A stretch of DNA of 64,000 nucleotides. Origin: Paludibacterium yongneupense DSM 18731 (GTDB taxonomy: Bacteria > Pseudomonadota > Gammaproteobacteria > Burkholderiales > Chromobacteriaceae). The notes under the pieces were generated by a model, which made no database searches, was not told where the DNA came from, and saw only the letters and a list, made by a program, of their open reading frames with translations. Every line of letters starts with the position of its first letter. The first letter of the stretch is position 1. Location of the stretch: positions 124,001 to 188,000 of the forward strand of contig NZ_AUGZ01000010.1 in NCBI RefSeq assembly GCF_000422925.1, read 5' to 3'. Below are positions 46,271 through 55,424 of the stretch, piece by piece. Both the position numbers and the translations under genes were made by a program.

Positions 46271-46825
46271 TCAGGCGATACGGTAGATCAGCTTGCCTTC
46301 GAACAGCAGCTCGTGTTCGCCGATCTGGATGAGCCCGCCCGACGGGGCGGCGCGTTCGAACAGGTAGCGACGGCCTTCATATTCGATCCAGGCCGATATC
46401 AGCGCCCCTTCGAAACGGCCGAGAACTTCGCTTGAACGCGTCACATCGGCGCTGTCGGGAAGCAAGACACCGCTTGGAGCCGACGGTTCGTCGGCGGCCA
46501 GTTCCCACTCCTTGTTGTCGACCGGTTGCGGCAGATTGCGCACAGCGAGGCGCAGCCAGAACCGGAATACAAAGTCGGGAATCATGACACGGTGGACGCG
46601 TTTGTCGTCCGTGATCACGCAAGCGATGGTAAAGTGCGCGCCGCATCGACAACTGGCGCGGGCCGCGAGAAAAATCTTGTTGTCCAGCAGGCTGGCAATG
46701 CCCTGCATGGCATCCGCCCCCACCATGCTATGACAGCGCGGGCAGTGCTTTGCGAATCGCCGCACCATGGTGCCGTTGCTGAAGCGAATCGGAAGGAAGC
46801 GGGAAATTTTATCGGGTCGGGCCAT
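46271..46825 (-). CDS. uncharacterised zinc-ribbon-like protein
   Basis: A 184-aa protein (start at MARPDKISRF, 46825, chosen because earlier ATGs give a hydrophobic stretch; none has a good ribosome-binding site). Residues ~28-70 hold CPRC and CRCG pairs consistent with a zinc ribbon, and the C-terminal ~60 residues form a strand-rich segment. I recognise no family. It is tail-to-tail with rsmE, 3 bp apart. Coding quality (frame use, length) looks genuine. Confidence 0.65.
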   Translation of the reverse strand: MARPDKISRFLPIRFSNGTMVRRFAKHCPRCHSMVGADAMQGIASLLDNKIFLAARASCRCGAHFTIACVITDDKRVHRVMIPDFVFRFWLRLAVRNLPQPVDNKEWELAADEPSAPSGVLLPDSADVTRSSEVLGRFEGALISAWIEYEGRRYLFERAAPSGGLIQIGEHELLFEGKLIYRIA

Positions 46826-46904
46826 TGACAGCATAATCCACAACATGAGGCCGTTCCATACGGCCACTCGGTTTGGATTATAACGTGTTATGTGGTGCGG
46901 GGTA

Positions 46905-46936
46905 GCGCCGCTTTACGAAAGCGGCGCCCGTTTTTT
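46905..46936 (+). terminator. plus-strand intrinsic terminator between two minus-strand genes
   Basis: A 10-bp stem, GCGCCGCTTT/AAAGCGGCGC (46905-46914, 46918-46927), with an ACG loop and six T from 46931. It points along the plus strand although both neighbours are minus genes. Confidence 0.8.
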
Positions 46937-47807
46937 AGCGCGCGGCGATCTCGATCTGCGTTTTGAGGGTGTGCGTTTCTCCCGGAGCCAGCGTCTGGCT
47001 GTCGTCCAGGGCGTTGGCCGCCTCGACGCAGACAAAGTGATTCCATGCATCGTCGGGAAGGTCCGCGATCGACCGGCTGCGCGCAAGCCAGGGGTTCCAG
47101 ACCACGCAGCTTCCCGATCCCGAATTGCTGACCGTGATTTGACGTTGCCATCCGGCATCGGCCACGGTGACGGGGGTGGCCGTATAGTAGACGCGATCGA
47201 TTTCCCGATCGATGCGCAGTGGTGCCGGCTCGGCGATGGCTCTTGCATGCAAAACCTTGTCATCGTAGCGACAATTACCCATCCCGCTGATTTCCACCGC
47301 AGCGGCGGACGAAATGGCCAGATAGCTATGCAGTGCCGCCGACAGCGTTTGCGGGCGCGGACTTTCGTTATGCGTACTCAAACTGCAGGTCACGCCGCGT
47401 TCGCTCAGAAGGTAGCTGATTTCGACCGATAAGCCGTCGTGGCGCGGGCCTGCCAGTTTCACGTGAAACTGTTCGTCGTGGCGATCGATCGAAGTCAGCG
47501 CCCAATCCCGGTTACGGGCCACTCCATGCGCGGGTGCGGTCGTATCGTCGGGGTGCGGTCCAAACCAGGGCCAGCAGACTGGAATGCCGCCACGCACCGG
47601 TACGCCTGGTTCGAAAATGGCCGTCGGCGACAGATAGAGCAGTGCTTCGCCGTCGGTCGGGGTAAACGTGATCAACTGCCCGCCTTGCAGTGCGATCGTG
47701 GCCTGAAAGCGGTCGGTCGTGACTTCGACGGCAAAACATGCCGGGGCCAATTCGACGTGCCGGACGCCGGGCAATTGCAGCATGTCGGGGAATTTATTCG
47801 ATTTCAT
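46935..47807 (-). CDS. D-hexose-6-phosphate mutarotase
   Basis: A 290-aa YeaD-type aldose-1-epimerase homologue that interconverts anomers of glucose-6-phosphate. The N-terminal ALQGGQLITF, PVRGGIPVCWPWFGP, HGVARNRDW, ALHSYLAIS and VWNPW elements of the galactose mutarotase fold are visible. The coding sequence includes a parS-like palindrome (47455-47470; encoding QFHVKL). It is divergent from the HutC-like gene. Confidence 0.93.
   Translation of the reverse strand: MKSNKFPDMLQLPGVRHVELAPACFAVEVTTDRFQATIALQGGQLITFTPTDGEALLYLSPTAIFEPGVPVRGGIPVCWPWFGPHPDDTTAPAHGVARNRDWALTSIDRHDEQFHVKLAGPRHDGLSVEISYLLSERGVTCSLSTHNESPRPQTLSAALHSYLAISSAAAVEISGMGNCRYDDKVLHARAIAEPAPLRIDREIDRVYYTATPVTVADAGWQRQITVSNSGSGSCVVWNPWLARSRSIADLPDDAWNHFVCVEAANALDDSQTLAPGETHTLKTQIEIAAR
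47455..47470. other. parS-like site 4, within the mutarotase gene
   Basis: AGTTTCACGTGAAACT is a perfect 16-bp palindrome with the intact 14-bp parS core; 14 of 16 positions match consensus. Confidence 0.65.
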
Positions 47808-47988
47808 AACTTAGACCTGCCTGGATGACTGTTTACAGGACAGTGTAATGGTTCCTGCCGCGAAGGCGAAGCCCGCAACGACTTCCCGCAGCCGGTGGCG
47901 CATGAGCTTCCGAAAAAGGGTTTGACTTGGCGCAAACCCCGGTTTTTCAAGGGTACTTTCCTGAAGATGCTCCAGCTAGAATGGTCGT

Positions 47989-48729
47989 ATGGAAGATATG
48001 ACCGTATTAGATGTGTCCGAAGCTCGCCAGCCCCGCTACCAGAGAATCAAGCAATTTATCCTGGATGGAATACGAAACAGGGAATACCTGCCAGGTTGCA
48101 AGATTCCTCCCGAGCTGGAACTGGCACGGCTGTTCGGCGTCTCCAGAATGACCGTCAACAAGGCTATCCGTGATCTGGCGGAGGCGGGGATTCTGCTGCG
48201 CTTTGCCGGTGACGGTACCTATGTCGCAGAACGCAAGACCGATTCGCCGTTACTGGATGTGAACAACATCGCACAGGAAATTCACTTCCGCGGTCATAAT
48301 CACAGCACCACCCAGCATCTGTTGTGCACCGAAGCGGCAAGCGAAGAGATTGCCCTGCGCCTCGGAATGCATGTGGGCGATCCGGTGTTTCATTCACTGC
48401 TAGTGCATTTCGAAGACGGCGTACCGGTGCAGTTGGAAGACCGCTTCGTGAATCCCGCCTGGGCACCGTTCTATATGGAGCAGGATTTCGAGCAGATCAC
48501 GCCCAACCACTATCTGATGCTGCACTGCCCCCTGACCGATCTCGAGCATAGCGTCGAAGCAGTGCATGCCAATGCCGAAGAGCAGCGCCTGCTCGGCATC
48601 GATGCCACTGAACCCTGCCTGCTCGTGTTGCGGCGCAGCTGGTCGCACAAAAACCTGGTCAGTTACGCACGACTCACGCACCCCGGACATCGTTACAAAT
48701 TGCGCAGTCAGACGCGGGTCAGCCAGTAA
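47989..48729 (+). CDS. GntR/HutC-family transcriptional regulator
   Basis: A 246-aa repressor with an N-terminal GntR winged helix (KIPPELELARLFGVSRMTVNKAIRDL in part, ~37-65) and a C-terminal UTRA ligand domain (~95-240) with VHFEDGVPVQLEDRFVNP (in part). It is closest in character to HutC, the urocanate-responsive histidine-utilisation repressor, but no hut genes are next to it. Neither of two possible ATGs (47989, 47998) has a strong ribosome-binding site. Confidence 0.9.
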   Translation: MEDMTVLDVSEARQPRYQRIKQFILDGIRNREYLPGCKIPPELELARLFGVSRMTVNKAIRDLAEAGILLRFAGDGTYVAERKTDSPLLDVNNIAQEIHFRGHNHSTTQHLLCTEAASEEIALRLGMHVGDPVFHSLLVHFEDGVPVQLEDRFVNPAWAPFYMEQDFEQITPNHYLMLHCPLTDLEHSVEAVHANAEEQRLLGIDATEPCLLVLRRSWSHKNLVSYARLTHPGHRYKLRSQTRVSQ

Positions 48730-48759
48730 CCCGCGCCTGTTTTCCGGTGACGGGCCGGC

Positions 48760-49281
48760 TTATTTGCTGGTCTTGATCTGATTCACCAGCGGTTGCAGCT
48801 TGGCATCGAGCTGCTTGCCCGCGTCCTGCATCAAGCCGGTAACACTCTCATTCATGACAAGCGGCGATTCCGACAGCATTTTTGTGCCGGCGGGCGTCGC
48901 CAGGAAGGCGGCGATCGCGTGCAGCTCGTCATTGCTGAAATGCTTGCGATAGGCGTCCGACTGTTTCTTCTTGAATTCGGCCAGCGTCTGCGGCTTGGCA
49001 AAATAATCGTTGGTCACGGCGTCGATTTTTTTCAGCAGTCCCTCAACCTTGGTACGGCAGGGGGCTTGCTGTCCGCAGGCGGGATTGGTCTGCTGGAGTT
49101 GGGCGACCGCGGTTTGCTTCGCGGATTGTCCGAGTTGCTTTCCCAACTGGGTCACGAAGGCCGGTACATGCGCGGCCTGCTGGATCGCCGCGATATCGCG
49201 GGCCGGGTCGGCGGCGTCCTGCGCGTGCGCGGCGAGGGGCAGAAGTGCAACCAGTAACAAACGCTTGGCTCTCATATTCAT
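48760..49281 (-). CDS. DUF2059 secreted protein
   Basis: A 173-aa precursor with a Sec signal peptide (MNMRAKRLLLVALLPLAAHA) and a DUF2059 domain in the mature C-terminal half (KKQSDAYRKHFSNDELHAIAAFLATPAG in part). A lone cysteine pair (CGQQAPC) lies in the middle. The family is periplasmic and of unknown role. AAGGAG lies upstream of 49281. Confidence 0.85.
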   Translation of the reverse strand: MNMRAKRLLLVALLPLAAHAQDAADPARDIAAIQQAAHVPAFVTQLGKQLGQSAKQTAVAQLQQTNPACGQQAPCRTKVEGLLKKIDAVTNDYFAKPQTLAEFKKKQSDAYRKHFSNDELHAIAAFLATPAGTKMLSESPLVMNESVTGLMQDAGKQLDAKLQPLVNQIKTSK

Positions 49282-49813
49282 CGGGTAAAGCTCCTTGATT
49301 GGACAAACCCCGATTCTATGCCTGCTGACGCCGCACGACTACCCGCTTGCCCCCCGCCATCGCGTCCTGCTGTTCGATCAGGCAGGACAAACCCCGCTCC
49401 CGCGCCGATGCCCGGATTCGAAATGGATATGCCCGGGCGCATTCAGCCACGGCAGGCGTGTCTGCCATTCTTCCGCCATCGTGCGCGCGTGTCGCCAGGG
49501 CCAACACTGGCGGGAGAGCCATGAACCGTGCCGTGGCGATGAGCGGCGGTCGCCACAGTGCGCAGCGGGCAAGCGCGAGGTATCCCGGGCTGCGCGCGAC
49601 AACATCGGGCCCCGGGCATCGCTTGCCAGCGGCTCGGCCAGTGCCCGGACGGCGAGTCCCTTGAGCTGATCTAAAGCGGGCATGGCCTTGCCCGGCGGTG
49701 GAAGGGGAGTCGGCCTGCCCGGCCGGTGCGGAAGCAAAAAGGGCTATGGCTGCCGTTTTTTGGAATCATCGGGTATTTGAACGGCAGGCAGGAATGACCG
49801 GATTCCGGGCGGT
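49282..49813. other. 530-bp gap with no convincing gene
   Basis: GC-rich sequence between DUF2059 and the MocR-like gene. A minus-strand frame (49378-49680, MPALDQLKGLAVRALAEP...) and a second minus frame (49316-49522) could be pieces of one frame-shifted gene, but I recognise no family and no ribosome-binding site. Near 49744-49790 an 8-bp stem, CTGCCGTT/AACGGCAG, with a long loop could help terminate the MocR-like gene. Confidence 0.4.
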
Positions 49814-51256
49814 TCACCTGCCGTGTCCGGCGCGCAATTGCGCAAGGGCCAACTGGCCGAGCCTGGCAATGGCCGCCGCGAGCGGTTCCGACCACGGCTG
49901 GCCGAAGTTGAGACGCAAACACGAGGCGAAACGGGGTTCGGCCGAGAACAAAGGCCCCGGGGCAAAGCTGATCGATTCGGCCAGCGCCTGTTGCAACAGC
50001 GCGACGCTATCCACGCCGCGCGGGCATTCTATCCACAGCAGCAATCCGCCGCGGGGGGACGAAACCCGTGTGCCGAGGGGAAATGCGGCCAGAACGGCCG
50101 CCGTCAATTGCTGGCATTGCCGCGACAACTGCCGACGGAACAGACCGAGGTGTCGGTCATACAGCCCGCTGGAGAGAAAGTCGGCGAGTGCCGCCTGTAG
50201 TAGTGCCGAGCCGACATAGCTGCTCGACAATTTGAGCTGCGCGAGGCGGGCCTGGTGTTTTCCTCCCGCCACCCAACCCTGGCGGAAGGAGGGGGCCAGG
50301 CTTTTGGTAAAGGAAGCGCAGTAGATGACATCGCCGTCGTTATCCCAGGCTTTGATCGGAGTCGGTCGGTCGGCGCCGAAATGCAAATCGCCGAAGACAT
50401 CGTCTTCGATCAGGGGCACATGATGCTGGCGCAGCAAGTCGAGAAGCCGTTTCTTGTCGCCGTCCGGCATCAGGCCGCCGCCGGGATTCTGGAAATGCGG
50501 AACCACGACCAGGCAGCGCACCGCGCTGCCATGGCGCAAGGCGAACTCGAGGGCTTCCAGCGAGATGCCGCGTTCGGGCGTGCAAGGGATCTCCAGCGCC
50601 TTCAGGCCAAGGCTCTCCAACGTTTGCAGCAAGCCGAAATACACCGGAGTCTCGACCGCGACCGTATCGCCGGGGCGAGTGAGAGCCCGTAGAGCGAGCT
50701 GGATGCTTTCGGTGTTGCCGTGCGTGAGCAGGATGGCGGCAGGATCGAGTTCGAGTTGAAAGCCGGCGGCAAGCCTTTGCAACTGGTGCTGCAACTGCCG
50801 TTGCACCGCTTGCGAAAGGTGGGTGCCGATCAGTTCGGGCTGGTGGCGCAGGCGCTGTTGCAGCAGGCGCGCGATGGCCTGCCCCGGATAGAGCGCGGCA
50901 GCGGCTTCCGCCATGTGCAATTGCACCGAGATCGAAGGGTCCGACATTCGGACCAGATGCGAGGCGCGGCGGCCGAGATCGACCAGGGTCGCCGGCGCCG
51001 GCCAGGGCGGGAGCGTGTCGTCACCCTTCTGCGTGGGCGACAGAGCCGCATAGAAGCCGGTGCGCGGCCGGGCCACCACACGCTGCAAGCGCTCCAGATG
51101 CCGATAGGCCTGGAGCGCCGTCAACGCATTGACCCCATGATGTGCCGCGAGCGCACGCACGGAAGGCAGGCGGCTGCCGGGGGGCAGGCGACCGTCATCG
51201 AGTTGCGCGCACAGATCGTGCGCGATGCGCAGATAGAGCGGTGCGGTGTCTGTCAT
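49814..51256 (-). CDS. MocR/PdxR-type GntR-aminotransferase regulator
   Basis: A 480-aa fusion of an N-terminal GntR helix-turn-helix (~1-70, GSRLPSVRALAAHHGV) with a fold-type I aminotransferase domain (~100-475). The PLP-lysine region SFTKSLAPSFRQGWVAGG and VIEDDVFGDLHF-like LIEDDVFGDLHF are intact. MocR proteins sense PLP or amino-acid ligands and act as regulators. It is divergent from benE with a 126-bp spacer, so benE is its likely target. Confidence 0.93.
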   Translation of the reverse strand: MTDTAPLYLRIAHDLCAQLDDGRLPPGSRLPSVRALAAHHGVNALTALQAYRHLERLQRVVARPRTGFYAALSPTQKGDDTLPPWPAPATLVDLGRRASHLVRMSDPSISVQLHMAEAAAALYPGQAIARLLQQRLRHQPELIGTHLSQAVQRQLQHQLQRLAAGFQLELDPAAILLTHGNTESIQLALRALTRPGDTVAVETPVYFGLLQTLESLGLKALEIPCTPERGISLEALEFALRHGSAVRCLVVVPHFQNPGGGLMPDGDKKRLLDLLRQHHVPLIEDDVFGDLHFGADRPTPIKAWDNDGDVIYCASFTKSLAPSFRQGWVAGGKHQARLAQLKLSSSYVGSALLQAALADFLSSGLYDRHLGLFRRQLSRQCQQLTAAVLAAFPLGTRVSSPRGGLLLWIECPRGVDSVALLQQALAESISFAPGPLFSAEPRFASCLRLNFGQPWSEPLAAAIARLGQLALAQLRAGHGR

Positions 51257-51382
51257 CGGCTTGTTATATAGAACAGATGCTCCAAGGGTAACGTTTTTGT
51301 ACTGTGTTGTCAGGGTCTGTACGAGGCGGATGGGAAGGGGAGGGGGTAAGGTTGCGCATGGCTTTTCGCTGGAGATCCTACT

Positions 51383-52582
51383 ATGCCGCTGTGGCGTGAT
51401 TTTTCATTTTCGGCCTCGCTTTCGGCCTTGCTGGCCGTGCTGGTGTCGTATTCCGGCCCCTTTCTGATCGTCATCCATGCCGGCGAGGTTGCCCGGCTGA
51501 GTCCCGCTCAGTTGGCTTCATGGGTGGGGGCGATCTCCCTGGCCGCCGGCGTGGCCGGCATACTCCTGTCCTGGCGTTTGCGCATGCCGGTGATCACGGC
51601 GTGGTCGACGCCAGGGGCGGCGCTATTGCTCGCATCCTTGCCGTCCGTGCCGTACCGGGAAGCGATCGGCGCTTTTTGCCTGGCCGGCCTGTTGATTACC
51701 GGCATTGGTGCGAGCGGCGCATTCGACCGCCTGATGCGGGTGTTTCCGTCATCGCTGGCCGCCGCCATGCTGGCCGGGATTCTGTTCCGGTTCGTCGCGC
51801 AGGCCGTCGGCGCCGCAGGGCAGGAGCACGCGCTGGTGCTGCCGATGCTGCTGGTGTTTCTGCTCGCGCGCCGCCTGCTGCCGCGCTACGCCCTGCTGTT
51901 GACCCTGTTCGCCGGCGGCGGGGCGGCATGGGGGCTGGGTTTGTTTCAACCGGTGGCCGCGGCGATGCCGTCAAGCGGTCTGGTGCTGACCTGGCCTGAA
52001 TTTTCCTGGCACGCGACGCTGAATCTGGCCTTGCCGCTGACCCTGCTTGCCCTGACAGGACAATTTTTGCCCGGCATGGCGGTGCTCAATGCGTTTGGCT
52101 ACCGCCCTTCGGCGCGAGCGCCGGTAACGACGCTGGGCGTGGCATCCTTGCTTAGCGCTCCGTTCGGAGGGCATGGCGTGACCCTGGCCGCCATCATTGC
52201 CGCGATTTGTACCGGCCCGGAAGCCCATGCCGACATGCGTCGCCGCTATGTCGCCGGCGTGGTGTGCGGTGCGCTGACCTGCTGTGTGGGACTGGCAGGC
52301 GGGGCCCTGACCGGCTTCATCCTGAGTTTGCCCAGGATATTGGTGGTCGCTGCGGCCGGGCTCGCCGTGTTCGGGACGCTGGCTTCTTCGCTGAGCGCGG
52401 CGCTGGCGGACGAAAAGGGGCGCGAGGCGGCGCTGCTGACCTTCATGGTCGCGGCGTCCAATCTGGATATCGCCGGTTTGGGAGCCCCGCTATGGGCGCT
52501 TGCCGCCGGGGGGCTCGCCAGCGCACTGCTTCAAGGCCGCCTGCGCTTGGCGAAGCCGCCCGAGACAGACTGGCGCGGGTGA
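51383..52582 (+). CDS. BenE-family benzoate/H+ symporter-like protein
   Basis: A 399-aa, ~12-helix inner-membrane transporter of the BenE family. Conserved elements include WSTPGAALL in the early substrate helices, FPSSLAAAMLAGILFRF, and APFGGHGVTLAAIIAAICTGPEAH (in part). GGAGATCCTACT precedes the start. Family members take up benzoate; no ben or cat genes are nearby and the divergent MocR-type regulator suggests a different, amino-acid-like or PLP-linked substrate. Confidence 0.9.
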   Translation: MPLWRDFSFSASLSALLAVLVSYSGPFLIVIHAGEVARLSPAQLASWVGAISLAAGVAGILLSWRLRMPVITAWSTPGAALLLASLPSVPYREAIGAFCLAGLLITGIGASGAFDRLMRVFPSSLAAAMLAGILFRFVAQAVGAAGQEHALVLPMLLVFLLARRLLPRYALLLTLFAGGGAAWGLGLFQPVAAAMPSSGLVLTWPEFSWHATLNLALPLTLLALTGQFLPGMAVLNAFGYRPSARAPVTTLGVASLLSAPFGGHGVTLAAIIAAICTGPEAHADMRRRYVAGVVCGALTCCVGLAGGALTGFILSLPRILVVAAAGLAVFGTLASSLSAALADEKGREAALLTFMVAASNLDIAGLGAPLWALAAGGLASALLQGRLRLAKPPETDWRG

Positions 52583-52672
52583 GGCCGGCGGTGTACAGTA
52601 AACCGCTTCCCCGCTCACCGTGCGGCCGTTTGTCCCTCGCGACCGGCCGCCCCCGACAGGAAGGTTCGTTCG

Positions 52673-54064
52673 ATGTTTTCTGCTGAAATTTATCAACAGC
52701 GCCGCGCCCGGCTCGCCAAGGGCGACGCGCACGGTCTGCTGCTGTTTGTCGGTCATGTCGATGCACCGATGAACTACCTTCACAATTGCTATCCCTTTAT
52801 TCAGGATTCGAGCTTCACCTATTTCTTCGGCCTGTCGGAACCCGGACTGTGCGCGCTGATCGATAGCACCAGCGGCGAGACGACTCTGTTCGGCGACGAA
52901 GCCGATATGGACGATATCGTCTGGACCGGGGAGCTGCCCGGTTTGTCCGCACGCGCGCTCGGCGTCGGCGTGAGCCGCAGCCGGCCCGCGTCCGAGCTTG
53001 CCGACGTGCTGCGCGTGGCGCGGAAAAACGGGACCTCCGTACATTATCTGAACCCTTATCGCGCCGAGACGGTGTTGCGGCTGGCCGAATTGCTCGACGC
53101 GGCTCCCGACGCCGTGCGCGCCGGCGCGTCGCCGGCGCTCGCGCGGGCGGTCATTGCCTTGCGGGAAATCAAGGGCGCAGAAGAAATCGCCGAAATCGAG
53201 CGCGCGCTGGAAGTGACGCGCGAGATGCATCTCGAAGCGATGCGCATGTCGCAGCCGGGGGTGGTGGAGCGCGAGGTCGTCGGGGCAATGGAAGGCATCA
53301 TGCGTCGCCGCGACTGGCAACTCGCCTACCCCAGCATCTTTTCGCGGCGTGGCGAAATTTTGCATAACCACGGCCATGCACAAATCCTGCAGGCCGGCGA
53401 TCTGGTCGTCAACGATACCGGCGCCAGCGCGGACTCGGGCTATGCCAGCGATATCACACGCACCCTGCCGGTCGGCGGGCGTTTCAGCCCGCGCCAGCGG
53501 GCGCTGTACGATATCGTGCTGGAAATGCAGGAAACGTCGATTGCCGCGATGAAACCCGGTGTGCGCTACCGCGATATCCATCGCCAGGCTGCGCGCCTGA
53601 TGGTGGAGCGGATGAGTAGCCTCGGGTTTTTCCACGGCGATGCCGAGGCCATCGTCGATTCCGGCGCCTATGCGATCGCATTTCCGCACGGGCTCGGCCA
53701 TCAGATCGGCCTGGATGTCCACGATATGGAAAGCCTGGGCGAAACACTGGTCGGCTATGAAGACGGAGACCAGCGCAGCCCCCTGTTCGGCCTCGCCTAT
53801 CTGCGCATGGCCAAGCCGCTGCGGCCGGGCATGGTGATCACGGTGGAACCGGGTATTTACTTCATTCCCGCGTTGATCGACGCCTGGCAGGCCGAGGCGC
53901 GTCACTCCGCCTTCATCGATTATGCCGTGTTCCAGCAATACCGCGATTTCGGTGGCATTCGCATCGAAGACAACGTGCTGGTGACCGAGCAGGGCAGCAG
54001 CGTGCTGGGTACGCCGATTCCGAAGCGTGCGCAGGATGTCGAAGCGGCGATGCAGGGAAACTGA
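52673..54064 (+). CDS. pepP: aminopeptidase P
   Basis: A 463-aa Xaa-Pro aminopeptidase (M24B). The creatinase-like N-terminal domain includes PMNYLHNCYPFIQDSSFTYFFG (in part); the pita-bread metal site uses the Asp/His/Glu residues in LVVNDTGASADSGYASDITR (in part), HGLGHQIGLDVHD and VITVEPGIYF, with a final Glu in GGIRIEDNVLVT. GGAAGG precedes the start. It is cytoplasmic. Convergent with the EnvZ-like gene, with parS site 5 in between. Confidence 0.96.
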   Translation: MFSAEIYQQRRARLAKGDAHGLLLFVGHVDAPMNYLHNCYPFIQDSSFTYFFGLSEPGLCALIDSTSGETTLFGDEADMDDIVWTGELPGLSARALGVGVSRSRPASELADVLRVARKNGTSVHYLNPYRAETVLRLAELLDAAPDAVRAGASPALARAVIALREIKGAEEIAEIERALEVTREMHLEAMRMSQPGVVEREVVGAMEGIMRRRDWQLAYPSIFSRRGEILHNHGHAQILQAGDLVVNDTGASADSGYASDITRTLPVGGRFSPRQRALYDIVLEMQETSIAAMKPGVRYRDIHRQAARLMVERMSSLGFFHGDAEAIVDSGAYAIAFPHGLGHQIGLDVHDMESLGETLVGYEDGDQRSPLFGLAYLRMAKPLRPGMVITVEPGIYFIPALIDAWQAEARHSAFIDYAVFQQYRDFGGIRIEDNVLVTEQGSSVLGTPIPKRAQDVEAAMQGN

Positions 54065-54079
54065 GCCACGGGGCCGGCA

Positions 54080-54095
54080 GGTTTCACGTGAAACC
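54080..54095. other. parS-like site 5, inside a 32-bp perfect palindrome
   Basis: GGTTTCACGTGAAACC keeps the full 14-bp parS core and centres a perfect 32-bp palindrome (54072-54103) between converging pepP and EnvZ-like genes, the same arrangement as site 1. Confidence 0.7.
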
Positions 54096-54104
54096 TGCCG
54101 GCCG

Positions 54105-55421
54105 TCAGCTCGTCAGCTCCGCGCGTGGCAGCCGTATCACCACTTTCAGGCCGCCGCCATCGACATCCTTGAGCTGGAGCGTCCCATTGTGTTGCTTGAC
54201 GATGCGTTCGACGATGGCAAGCCCGAGTCCACTGCCGCCATCGGTGCCGCGATGCTCGGCCAGCCGCTCGAACGGGGCTAACGCTGCCGTGCGGCGCTCC
54301 ATGGGGATGCCGTCGCCGTGGTCGGTCACCGATAGCACGGCATCCTGGCTGGTTTCCGACACCGTGACTTCAAATGGCGCCCGCCCGTAGCGGCGGGCGT
54401 TTTCCAGGAGATTGCTCAGCAAGCGCTCGAGCGCCAGCGCATCGGCCGGAATCTCGGGCTCCGCCAGCGGGGTCAGCTTGATTTCCATCGCCTCGCGGTT
54501 GAAGCGGGAGACCACGCTGCTCGCCAGTTCCGCCAGCGCCACCGGCGCCCGGTGCGGGACTTCTTCGCTGCGGGCAAAATCGATGAACTGGCGCACGATG
54601 CGCGACAACTCATCGATATCGTCCAGCATGTCCGGCGTGTCGCCATTCGCTTCCTGCATCTCGACCAGCAGTTTGAGCCGGGTGAGCGGAGTGCGCAGAT
54701 CGTGCGACAGCCCGGCCAGCATCAACCGCCGCTCCGATGCCGCCGTCTGCAGCGAGCGCGTCATTCGGTTGAAGCTTTCGGTCAGGGCGCGGACTTCACG
54801 CGGGCCGCTGTTTTCGGGCACCGGCCCGGGCGTACGGCCATGTTCGAGGGTGCGCGCCGCATCCACGACCTGGCTGATGGGCTTGCTTACACGCCAGGCG
54901 ATGGTGAACGCCACCATGATGGAGGTGAGCGAGGCCAGCAAGGTGGCGAGTGTCGCGCGGCTGAGCTGGTTTTCGTGGAAATGCGACTGCGGTATCACTA
55001 ACCAATATGGCGCGCCGAGCAGACGGACAGAAATCCAGAGCTGCCGCGACGTCTCCAGCTGTCGTGTCTTGACCACCGAGCGCACGCCGAGACCGCGTCC
55101 CAGCTGTTCGGAGAATGCCTGTGCCAGCGGCGAGAGCGACGTCGTGAAAACCAGGGAACGGTCTGCATCGCCGGGCAGTATCTGCATCATGCCGGGACGG
55201 TTATAGGTCGAAAGATAGGTCTGGCGAGCCGCCGGAGTCATCGGGTCCAGATGGCCCTCGATATCCGCCAGCGTATCGATGACATGAGTGTACAACGCCT
55301 TGGCTACCATTTCGCGACGTTCGCCGGTTACTATCCACCAGGTGAACAGCTGCGCTGCCACCACCGAGATGAGCACCAGCATGGCCAGCCGCAGGAACAG
55401 GGAGCCTGTGAGTTTGCGCAC
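54105..55421 (-). CDS. EnvZ-like sensor histidine kinase
   Basis: A 438-aa inner-membrane kinase: helix ~9-33, periplasmic loop to ~155, second helix ~157-178, HAMP, HisKA with LAGLSHDLRTPLTRL (His240), and HATPase with LLENARRYG, DHGDGIP and GSGLGLAIVERI. The EnvZ/RstB-type H-box is diagnostic. It starts with GTG at 55421, preceded by GGGAG, 3 bp after the regulator gene's stop codon. The stimulus is unknown. Confidence 0.93.
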   Translation of the reverse strand: MRKLTGSLFLRLAMLVLISVVAAQLFTWWIVTGERREMVAKALYTHVIDTLADIEGHLDPMTPAARQTYLSTYNRPGMMQILPGDADRSLVFTTSLSPLAQAFSEQLGRGLGVRSVVKTRQLETSRQLWISVRLLGAPYWLVIPQSHFHENQLSRATLATLLASLTSIMVAFTIAWRVSKPISQVVDAARTLEHGRTPGPVPENSGPREVRALTESFNRMTRSLQTAASERRLMLAGLSHDLRTPLTRLKLLVEMQEANGDTPDMLDDIDELSRIVRQFIDFARSEEVPHRAPVALAELASSVVSRFNREAMEIKLTPLAEPEIPADALALERLLSNLLENARRYGRAPFEVTVSETSQDAVLSVTDHGDGIPMERRTAALAPFERLAEHRGTDGGSGLGLAIVERIVKQHNGTLQLKDVDGGGLKVVIRLPRAELTS

Positions 55422-55424
55422 CGC

